Positions 1 to 4,639 of a DNA stretch of 6,382 bases are shown in pieces; the first letter of the stretch is position 1; the number at the start of each line of letters is the position of its first letter. The stretch covers positions 1-6,382 of the forward strand of contig JALVEM010000570.1 of NCBI GenBank assembly GCA_027030825.1. Direction: 5' to 3'. The notes under the pieces are model-generated. The model was not told where the DNA came from, did no database searches, and saw only the letters and a program-made list of their open reading frames with translations. Made by a program: the position numbers and the translations under genes. The stretch comes from Thiohalobacter sp. (GTDB lineage: Bacteria > Pseudomonadota > Gammaproteobacteria > Thiohalobacterales > Thiohalobacteraceae).

Positions 1-1
1 C

Positions 2-295
2 GAACCGGAGATCCTGTTTCTCGACGAGCCGACCTCGGGCGTGGATCCGCTCGCCCGGCGCGAATTCTGGCAGCGGGTCAACCGGCTGGTCGAGCGCGGC
101 GTCACCGTGCTGGTGACCACCCATTTCATGGAAGAGGCCAACTACTGCGACCGGCTGGTGATCATGGCGGAGGGGCGCATACTGGCCGAAGGCACACCAC
201 ATGCGCTGCGTGCCCGGTTCCGGACGCCGCAGAATCCCGAGCCCACGATGGAAGATGCCTTCATCGGGCTCGTCCAGGGGCAGGAGGCGGCCTGA
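2..295 (+). CDS. ABC exporter ATP-binding protein, C-terminal end (YbhF-like), 5' partial
   Basis: This is the last 97 residues of an ABC-type ATPase that powers the two membrane proteins encoded next; the rest lies upstream of the window. The visible part opens with the Walker B segment ILFLDEP, followed by the D-loop SGVD and the H-loop histidine in TTHFMEEA (residue 41 of the fragment). It then has the usual strand and turn around LVIMAEGRILAEGTP. The tail PTMEDAFIGLV matches the C-terminal end typical of ATPases that work with ABC-2 (DrrB/YbhS-type) permeases. Walker A and the LSGGQ signature are outside the window, so it cannot be seen whether this is a single ATPase or a double-ABC protein like E. 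coli YbhF. The stop codon overlaps the next start (TGATG), so the genes are cotranscribed and probably translationally coupled. The ATPase call is certain; the YbhF subtype is inferred from the downstream permeases. Confidence 0.93.
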   Translation, partial: EPEILFLDEPTSGVDPLARREFWQRVNRLVERGVTVLVTTHFMEEANYCDRLVIMAEGRILAEGTPHALRARFRTPQNPEPTMEDAFIGLVQGQEAA

Positions 296-1407
296 TGGCC
301 GGCGGGGCCCTCATGCGGCTGCGCGGCATGGTCCGCAAGGAGACCCTGCAGATCCTGCGCGACCCATCCAGCATCGCGATCGCCTTCGTGCTGCCCGTGG
401 TGCTGCTGTTCCTGTTCGGCTATGGTGTCTCGCTCGACTCCTATCATGTGCCGGTGGGGCTGGTGATCGAGTCGCCCGATGCCGCCACGACCAGCTTCGC
501 GGGCGCGATGCGCCAGTCCGAATACTTCGCACCGGTGGACTATCGCGACATCCGCGAGGCCGAGTCGGACCTGGCCGCCCACCGCATCCTCGGCATCGTC
601 TGGCTCAGGCAGGACTTCGAACGTCGCCTGCTGGCCGGAGACGGCGGTGCGATCGCCGTGCGCGTCCACGGGGTGGATGCCAATCAGGCCCGGATCCTCG
701 AGGGCTATGTGCAGGGGGCCTGGCAGCACTGGCTGACGGCCCATCTCGGCGCCGGTTCGTCGGGCGTGCAACTCGAGCCGCGTGTCTGGTTCAATGCCGC
801 GCTCATCAGCCGGCATTTCCTGGTGCCGGGCCTGATCGCGATCATCATGACCCTGATCGGTTCGCTGCTCACCGCCATGGTGGTGGCCCGGGAGTGGGAT
901 CGGGGCACGGCGGAGGCCATGATGGTCACGCCGCTGCGGATCGCGGAGATGATGGCGGGCAAGCTGATTCCCTATTTCGTGCTCGGCATGGGCGGCCTGC
1001 TGTTCACGGTGGTGCTGGCGGTCTGGCTGTTCGAGGTGCCGCTGCGCGGCTCGCTGTGGCTGCTGCTGGTCTCGGGCGCACTCTTCATGCTGGTGGCGCT
1101 GGGCATGGGGCTGCTGATCTCCATCGCGGCGAAGAATCAGTTCGTGGCGGGGCAGATCGCCATCGTCGTGACCTTTCTGCCGGCCTTCATCCTCTCGGGC
1201 TTCCTGTTCGAGATCCGCGCCATGCCCGAACCCATCCGGATCATCACCCACCTGGTGCCGGCGCGCTATTTCGTGGCCATCCTGCAGAGCCTGTTCCTGG
1301 CCGGGGACATCTGGTCCGTGGTGCTGCCCAATCTCGGCGCGTTGGCGCTCATGGCGTTCGTGCTCTTTGTGCTGATCCGCAGACGGGCGCACAAGCGACT
1401 GGCATGA
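295..1407 (+). CDS. ABC-2 type exporter permease, first subunit (YbhS-like)
   Basis: This 370-residue inner-membrane subunit belongs to an ABC-2 exporter. Its layout is typical of the YbhS/YhhJ group: a cytoplasmic amphipathic start (KETLQILRDPSS, residues 15-26), TM1 at about 27-44, a large periplasmic domain at about 45-175, then five more hydrophobic segments near 177-197, 225-246, 257-277, 286-304 and 343-361. Conserved stretches include the AREWDRGTAEAMMVTPLR loop after TM2, LSGFLFEI, and PARYFVAILQSLFLAGD. From memory these closely follow E. coli YbhS, and the length is similar (about 377). The ATG at 295 overlaps the ATPase stop by one base and has AGGAGG at 282-287, seven bases upstream, which supports it over the internal ATG at 313. 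It probably forms a heterodimer with the next gene product. YbhFSR-type systems are linked to drug and cation export, but the substrate here is unknown. Confidence 0.93.
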   Translation: MAGGALMRLRGMVRKETLQILRDPSSIAIAFVLPVVLLFLFGYGVSLDSYHVPVGLVIESPDAATTSFAGAMRQSEYFAPVDYRDIREAESDLAAHRILGIVWLRQDFERRLLAGDGGAIAVRVHGVDANQARILEGYVQGAWQHWLTAHLGAGSSGVQLEPRVWFNAALISRHFLVPGLIAIIMTLIGSLLTAMVVAREWDRGTAEAMMVTPLRIAEMMAGKLIPYFVLGMGGLLFTVVLAVWLFEVPLRGSLWLLLVSGALFMLVALGMGLLISIAAKNQFVAGQIAIVVTFLPAFILSGFLFEIRAMPEPIRIITHLVPARYFVAILQSLFLAGDIWSVVLPNLGALALMAFVLFVLIRRRAHKRLA

Positions 1408-2522
1408 TGGAAACGCTTCGCCACATCCTCGCGCTGGCGATCAAGGAGTTCCTCGCCCTGCTGCGGGATCCGCGCAGCCGCTTCGTGCTGATCGGACCCC
1501 CGGTCTTCCAGCTCGTCGTGTTCGGCTATGCCGCCACCTTCGATCTCGATCATGTGCCGGTGGCCGTCTACAACGAGGACCGCGGCGCGCTGGGCCGGGA
1601 ATTCATCGCCCGGGTGGCCGGTTCGCCCCATTTCGACATCGTGGCGGCGCCGGCCTCGGAGCGGGCCATCGCCGGGCTTCTGGACCGGCGCGCGGTGATC
1701 CTGGCGCTCCATCTGCCGCAGGATTTCAGCAGCAATCTGCGCCGCGGCGAGGTCGGGCGGATCCAGGCCCTGTTCGACGGTCGCAACTCCAACACCGCCA
1801 TGATCGCATCCAACTACCTCCGGCAGATCCTGATCGACTTCAACGCCCGGCTGGCGGCCGAACAGGGCCGCCGCCCCCTGCCGGCCCGGCTCGAGGTACG
1901 GGCCTGGTACAACGAGAACCTGTCCTCGCGCTGGTTCATCGTGCCCGGCATCGTGGGGCTGCTCACGCTGGTGGTGACCCTGGTGGTGACCTCGCTGTCG
2001 GTGGCGCGCGAGCGCGAGCAGGGCACCTTCGACCAGCTGCTGGTGACTCCCCTGCGTCCGGTCGAGATCCTGATCGGCAAGTCCCTGCCCGGACTCGTCA
2101 TCGGGCTGGTCGAGGGCACCCTGATCCTGCTGATCGTGCTCTGGTGGTTCGGAGTGCCGCTGCGCGGCAGCCTGCCGGCCCTGTATCTGGGGCTCACGCT
2201 GTTCCTGCTCTCGGCCATCGGCGTGGGCCTGATGATCTCCGCCATCTCCGTGACACAGCAGCAGGCCATGCTGGGGGCCTTCCTGTTCCTGGTGCCGGCC
2301 GTCATCCTGTCCGGTTTCGCCACGCCGATCGCCAACATGCCGGAGCCGGTGCAGCACCTCACCTGGTTCGATCCCCTGCGCTACTTTCTGGCGATCGTGC
2401 GCGGCGTGCTGCTCGAAGGCGCCGATGTGACCACGCTTGCATCACAGTACTGGCCCATGGCCCTGATCGGCGCGGTCTCGCTCGTGGCGGCCGGCTGGCT
2501 GTTCCGGCACAGGCTCTATTGA
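1404..2522 (+). CDS. ABC-2 type exporter permease, second subunit (YbhR-like)
   Basis: This 372-residue permease is the partner of the preceding subunit. It has the same plan: the N-terminal motif KEFLALLRDPRSR (14-26), TM1 at about 27-44, a periplasmic domain to about residue 177, and five C-terminal hydrophobic segments near 180-200, 227-248, 257-280, 287-306 and 350-367. The motifs DGRNSN (125-130), WYNENL (168-173) and AREREQGTFDQLLVTPLRP match the YbhR side of the YbhS/YbhR pair. The shared ARE...GT...VTPLR loop shows that the two subunits are distant paralogues. Translation can start at ATG 1404 (4-base ATGA overlap with the upstream stop) or at the adjacent ATG 1407. No clear Shine-Dalgarno sequence precedes either, so translational coupling is likely. 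The open frame reaches back to 201, but that part lies over the upstream permease in another frame and is not coding. This is the last gene of the operon. Confidence 0.93.
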   Translation: MMETLRHILALAIKEFLALLRDPRSRFVLIGPPVFQLVVFGYAATFDLDHVPVAVYNEDRGALGREFIARVAGSPHFDIVAAPASERAIAGLLDRRAVILALHLPQDFSSNLRRGEVGRIQALFDGRNSNTAMIASNYLRQILIDFNARLAAEQGRRPLPARLEVRAWYNENLSSRWFIVPGIVGLLTLVVTLVVTSLSVAREREQGTFDQLLVTPLRPVEILIGKSLPGLVIGLVEGTLILLIVLWWFGVPLRGSLPALYLGLTLFLLSAIGVGLMISAISVTQQQAMLGAFLFLVPAVILSGFATPIANMPEPVQHLTWFDPLRYFLAIVRGVLLEGADVTTLASQYWPMALIGAVSLVAAGWLFRHRLY

Positions 2523-2531
2523 TTGATGCCC

Positions 2532-3038
2532 TCAGAATTCCCCGGTCGCGCCGGCTTCCAGGATCTGCATCAGGGTGTCGTTGACCCGCTCGGCGATGGC
2601 GCGGATCTTCGGCGGCAATGGCGTGTTGTCGATCAGCATGTCCAGATTCAGCATCATGAGCCAGGTTTTGCCGGCCTTGCGGTCCTCGACCAGAGCGATG
2701 CGGCAGGGCATGTAGGCCGCAAAGATCGGATTGAACTGCACCATCTCGTAGGCATCGCCCGGATTGCAGAACTGGAAGATCTCGAGCCGGGGCGGGTTCT
2801 CGATGCCGCGCGCGGCGAGCTCCTTCGACAGGGGCTGATGGGCCACGAATTTCATGTTCAGTTCGATGGCCTTGGATTTCAGCGCCTCGATGGCGTCGTC
2901 GGCCGTCACACCCTCGGCCAGCGGCATTCTGATCACGGTCTGCTCGATGTCGAAGCGCATGGCCTGCGGCGGTTGAGGGCCGGCCGCCGAGACAGCGAAC
3001 GAGAACAGGACGAGCACGAGCGCAACGAGCGGTTTCAT
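2532..3038 (-). CDS. Secreted DUF302-domain protein
   Basis: This is a 168-residue protein with a Sec-type signal peptide: MKP, then a hydrophobic run at residues 4-17, with likely cleavage after VSA or SAA near 18-19. The mature part resembles the DUF302 family. It has an alpha/beta start with GVTADDAIEALKSKAIELNMKFV, the central EIFQFCNPGDAYEMVQFNP segment, and then YMPCRIALVEDRKAGKTWLMMLNLDMLI. The mature protein has just two cysteines, C91 and C112, each in a conserved-looking block (FCNP and MPCRI); they could form a disulfide or bind a ligand in the periplasm. The family has no established biochemical function. The start at 3038 is supported by AGGAGG eight bases upstream on the minus strand. 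The gene converges on the exporter operon with only 9 bases between stop codons and no obvious terminator. It is divergent from the cytochrome gene. The family call is from recognised motifs. Confidence 0.87.
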   Translation of the reverse strand: MKPLVALVLVLFSFAVSAAGPQPPQAMRFDIEQTVIRMPLAEGVTADDAIEALKSKAIELNMKFVAHQPLSKELAARGIENPPRLEIFQFCNPGDAYEMVQFNPIFAAYMPCRIALVEDRKAGKTWLMMLNLDMLIDNTPLPPKIRAIAERVNDTLMQILEAGATGEF

Positions 3039-3070
3039 TCTGACTTCCTCCTGAGGGGTCTGGAAAACAC

Positions 3071-3099
3071 AGGGTAGCGCAGCACGGCGCAGGCGTCAT
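3071..3099 (-). promoter_or_regulatory. Possible sigma-70 promoter for the DUF302 gene
   Basis: On the minus strand, ATGACG (plus 3094-3099) lies 17 bases upstream of TACCCT (plus 3071-3076), a weak -35/-10 pair with correct spacing about 30 bases before the DUF302 start codon. Both hexamers depart from consensus, so this is only a candidate. Confidence 0.3.
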
Positions 3100-3130
3100 T
3101 TTCCGAGCCATGGAATGATCGACGGGCTCG

Positions 3131-3161
3131 TTCAGTCTCCGTTCATGGAAGCGGGTATAAT
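3131..3161 (+). promoter_or_regulatory. Sigma-70-type promoter of the cytochrome gene
   Basis: A perfect -10 hexamer TATAAT sits at 3156-3161 in otherwise GC-rich DNA, 47 bases before the cytochrome start codon. The inferred transcription start is near 3168, leaving a leader of about 40 bases. The -35 side is weak: the best candidate is TTCAGT at 3131-3136 with a long 19-base spacer, so an activator or a non-standard -35 contact is possible. Confidence 0.5.
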
Positions 3162-3208
3162 GTCTGGCTTCGGATTTCGAATCCTGGTCCAACAAGAGGA
3201 GAGACGAC

Positions 3209-3505
3209 ATGAAGAAGACGACCGCATTGCTGGCGGCCGGTGTCATGGCATTCAGCGGCTCGCTGTTTGCCGACGAGGCCATCTACAAGAGCAAGTGCTT
3301 CGCCTGTCACGGGACGGGTGCGGCCGGTGCGCCCAAGGTGGGTGACAAGGCGGCCTGGGCACCGAGAATCGCCAAGGGCATGGATACCCTGTTCCAGCAT
3401 GCCAAGAACGGCTTCAACGCCATGCCGCCCAAGGGCACCTGCATGGAGTGCACCGACGAGCAGCTCAAGAGCACCATCGAGTACATGATCTCGCAGTCCA
3501 AGTAA
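3209..3505 (+). CDS. Periplasmic c-type cytochrome, cytochrome c5 family
   Basis: This is a 98-residue precursor of a small electron-carrier cytochrome. A signal peptide (MKK, then a hydrophobic stretch) probably ends at LFA, residue 21, giving a mature protein of about 77 residues. The single haem-binding motif is C30-F-A-C33-H34. The sixth ligand is most likely M72 in NAMPPKG. A second cysteine pair, C78-M-E-C81, lies in the KGTCMECTDEQL segment; such a pair before the last helix is characteristic of cytochrome c5 and forms a disulfide there. The motif WAPRIAKGMDTLFQHAKNGFNAMPPKG also fits this family. The start is supported by AGAGGAG, with AGGAG at 3197-3201, seven bases upstream. It is a single-gene unit with its own promoter and terminator. 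Its redox partners cannot be read from the sequence; cytochrome c5 proteins generally donate electrons to terminal oxidases or reductases. Confidence 0.95.
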   Translation: MKKTTALLAAGVMAFSGSLFADEAIYKSKCFACHGTGAAGAPKVGDKAAWAPRIAKGMDTLFQHAKNGFNAMPPKGTCMECTDEQLKSTIEYMISQSK

Positions 3506-3523
3506 ACGCAACTGCGCACAACA

Positions 3524-3556
3524 AAAGGAAAGGGGCCCCGCCGGGGCCCCTTTTCC
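3524..3556. terminator. Strong hairpin terminator, probably bidirectional
   Basis: A 13-base stem (3527-3539 with 3543-3555, one G-T pair) encloses a 3-base loop, with AAAA before it and TTTT at the base of its 3' arm. It begins about 20 bases after the cytochrome stop. Read on the minus strand, the stem is followed by CCTTTTGTTG and lies downstream of the porin stop, so it can serve both converging genes. Confidence 0.85.
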
Positions 3557-3563
3557 GTTCCGG

Positions 3564-3583
3564 GGCGGGCCGCCGGGCCCGCC
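3564..3583. repeat. Second GC-only hairpin between the convergent genes
   Basis: An 8-base perfect stem (3564-3571 with 3576-3583) with a GCCG loop lies between the porin stop and the main terminator. It has no T-tract on either side. It could help pause polymerase or protect the 3' end of the porin mRNA, but it may be incidental in GC-rich DNA. Confidence 0.45.
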
Positions 3584-3595
3584 ATGGAGAATGGA

Positions 3596-4339
3596 TCAGA
3601 AGCTCTTGGAAATGGTCAACACGACCGTGTCGTCCGCCACGCCACCGAAGCCCAGCGTGGTAGCACTGCCGTCGCTGTCGGTGCCGATCCAGCTGAGATC
3701 CAGATCCACGCCGGCCACGGAGCCGCTCACGCCGATGGAGTAGTCCCAGTAATTGTTGTAGTCGGCATCGGGGTTGCTGTCGGCGCCATCGAAGGCGTCA
3801 CCGAAGGAATAGCCGGCGCCCACGTGGATCGTGACGCCTTCGGCCACGCCCATCTCGCCGCTCAACGACAGGTACCAGGCGCTGTCTGCAGACCCGACGA
3901 ACTTGAGCTCGGGGCTGTAGTAGAGGGTGGCGCCGATGGAGGCATCGTCGCTCACGCTGTAGCTGCCGCCGAAGTAGATCTCGGTGGTGTTGGCGTCGTC
4001 ATAGCCGGGATAGATGTAGCGCAGAATGCCCACGTCGTAGCTGAAGGCGTCCATCTCGCCGGAGAAGCCCAGATACAGGTCCCATTCCAGCTGCGGATCA
4101 TGGTCGCTGCCGGAGAAGAACTGGGAATCGACGTTGGAGGCCCAGGTGCCTGCATAGAAGCCGCTCTCGTGCGACCAGTCGAATCCGCCCTGCAGGGCCA
4201 TCTGGTTGTCGGTCTGGGAAACGCCGCGGAAGCGGTAGTCGGTGGCGAGCGCCACATTGGCGCTGATGCCGTCTGCCACGGCCGAGGCGCTTGCGGTGGC
4301 CAGGGCGGCAGCGATGAGGGTACGGCTCGGAATCTTCAT
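3596..4339 (-). CDS. TorF-family putative porin (Gcw_chp)
   Basis: This is a 247-residue outer-membrane beta-barrel protein of the TorF/Gcw_chp family. A signal peptide (MKIPSRTLIAAALATASASA) is probably cleaved after ASA or AVA at residues 20-22. The mature start, ANVALATDYRFRGVSQTDNQ (27-46), is the family hallmark, followed by LQGGFDWSHESGFYAGTWASNVD. Alternating polar and aromatic strands continue to the end, and the chain closes with SKSF; a C-terminal phenylalanine is the usual recognition signal for BAM assembly. The protein is acidic and poor in cysteine, as expected. The frame is open upstream to 4474, but the ATG at 4339 has AGGAG eight bases before it and starts the signal peptide, so the extension is rejected. 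The substrate of this family is not established. The upstream sigma-54 promoter and NtrC boxes suggest expression under nitrogen limitation and a possible role in uptake of a nitrogen compound. Confidence 0.92.
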   Translation of the reverse strand: MKIPSRTLIAAALATASASAVADGISANVALATDYRFRGVSQTDNQMALQGGFDWSHESGFYAGTWASNVDSQFFSGSDHDPQLEWDLYLGFSGEMDAFSYDVGILRYIYPGYDDANTTEIYFGGSYSVSDDASIGATLYYSPELKFVGSADSAWYLSLSGEMGVAEGVTIHVGAGYSFGDAFDGADSNPDADYNNYWDYSIGVSGSVAGVDLDLSWIGTDSDGSATTLGFGGVADDTVVLTISKSF

Positions 4340-4393
4340 GTCGGTTTCTCCTGTGTTTCCGGTTTGTGGTTGGTTCGAAGTCTGAAGATCAGT

Positions 4394-4407
4394 CGTTTCG
4401 CGAAACG
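4394..4407. repeat. Perfect 14-bp palindrome in the porin leader
   Basis: CGTTTCGCGAAACG is a perfect inverted repeat between the inferred sigma-54 start (near 4421) and the porin start codon at 4339. It could be an operator for an unidentified regulator. As RNA it could form only a 5-bp hairpin with a 4-base loop. No known regulator is assigned. Confidence 0.5.
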
Positions 4408-4408
4408 C

Positions 4409-4419
4409 TGTTGTCAACA
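4409..4419. repeat. Short inverted repeat TGTTG-T-CAACA near the porin transcription start
   Basis: Five-base arms around a single T lie at the inferred +1 region of the sigma-54 promoter. A further TGTTG lies at 4429-4433, overlapping the -12 element, and can also pair with the CAACA. It could be a repressor contact, but arms this short may arise by chance. Confidence 0.25.
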
Positions 4420-4430
4420 CGCATCGGTTG

Positions 4431-4448
4431 TTGCATTTTTCGTGCCCC
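4431..4448 (-). promoter_or_regulatory. Sigma-54 (-24/-12) promoter of the porin gene
   Basis: On the minus strand the sequence is GGGGCACGAAAAATGCAA. It contains the invariant GG (plus 4446-4445) and GC (plus 4434-4433) exactly 10 bases apart. Compared with the consensus TGGCACG-N4-TTGCW, it differs only in the first T and the first T of TTGC. Transcription should start near 4421, about 80 bases before the porin start codon. The two NtrC-type boxes lie upstream in the expected enhancer position, which raises confidence well above that from the core alone. Confidence 0.83.
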
Positions 4449-4516
4449 TGAGAAAATGTCATTCGAAACAACATGCTAGATATATTTTGTGCAATTGTGG
4501 TGGCCAGAGCGGATCA

Positions 4517-4539
4517 CAATGCACACACATCGTGCATTG
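4517..4539. promoter_or_regulatory. NtrC-type enhancer box 1 (proximal)
   Basis: This is an exact TGCAC-N7-GTGCA site (4520-4536), extended by CAA and TTG to 8-base perfect arms. That is the NtrC (NRI) binding consensus known from glnA. Its centre at 4528 is about 107 bases upstream of the inferred porin transcription start. Confidence 0.85.
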
Positions 4540-4549
4540 CGTGGGTGGA

Positions 4550-4570
4550 AATGCACTCTTGTTGTGCATT
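4550..4570. promoter_or_regulatory. NtrC-type enhancer box 2 (distal)
   Basis: This second exact TGCAC-N7-GTGCA site (4552-4568) has 7-base arms AATGCAC and GTGCATT. Its centre at 4560 is 32 bases from box 1, three helical turns, and about 139 bases upstream of the inferred porin start. Two dimers on one helix face is the arrangement needed for cooperative NtrC oligomerisation. The box ends 10 bases before the ftsH -35 element. Confidence 0.85.
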
Positions 4571-4578
4571 CGGCAGCC

Positions 4579-4606
4579 TTGGCCGCAAGGCCGCGCGGAG
4601 TATACT
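4579..4606 (+). promoter_or_regulatory. Sigma-70-type promoter of the ftsH-like gene
   Basis: The -35 element TTGGCC (4579-4584) is separated by 16 bases from the -10 element TATACT (4601-4606). Transcription would start near 4613, leaving a leader of about 27 bases. Neither hexamer is perfect (4/6 and 5/6), but the position immediately before the gene supports it. Confidence 0.55.
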
Positions 4607-4639
4607 GCATGCTGACCGGCGAATGACTGGAGTGACGTG

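Noticed and set aside
142..1392. Long open frame on the minus strand (416 codons)
   Set aside because: It lies opposite the ATPase and first permease. Its translation is rich in H, Q, R, D and E with no membrane or domain pattern, typical of the antisense frame of GC-rich genes.
201..1403. Upstream extension of the second permease frame
   Set aside because: It overlaps the first permease in another frame, has R/G-rich low-complexity translation, and the YbhR-like protein begins at 1404.
1266..2357. Minus-strand open frame of 363 codons
   Set aside because: It is antisense to the two permeases and has the same low-complexity charged composition.
2523..3077. Plus-strand open frame of 184 codons over the DUF302 gene
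   Set aside because: It starts without a ribosome site and is antisense to a protein with a signal peptide and conserved domain motifs.
4340..4474. N-terminal extension of the porin to an upstream ATG
   Set aside because: It would put 45 non-conserved residues before a good signal peptide, it lacks a ribosome site, and it includes the sigma-54 promoter, which must lie outside the coding region.
4451..4516. IHF site between the NtrC boxes and the sigma-54 core
   Set aside because: The stretch is AT-rich around 4478-4488, but no WATCAA-N4-TTR match was found on either strand.
4572..4587. Possible sigma-54 promoter facing ftsH
   Set aside because: GGCAG...CCGC resembles a -24/-12 core but the GG and GC are 11 bases apart, and sigma-54 promoters require 10.
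3584..4615. Plus-strand open frame of 343 codons over the porin
   Set aside because: It is opposite the TorF-family gene, which has a signal peptide, family motif, ribosome site and C-terminal Phe; it also runs through the terminator region and the divergent promoters.
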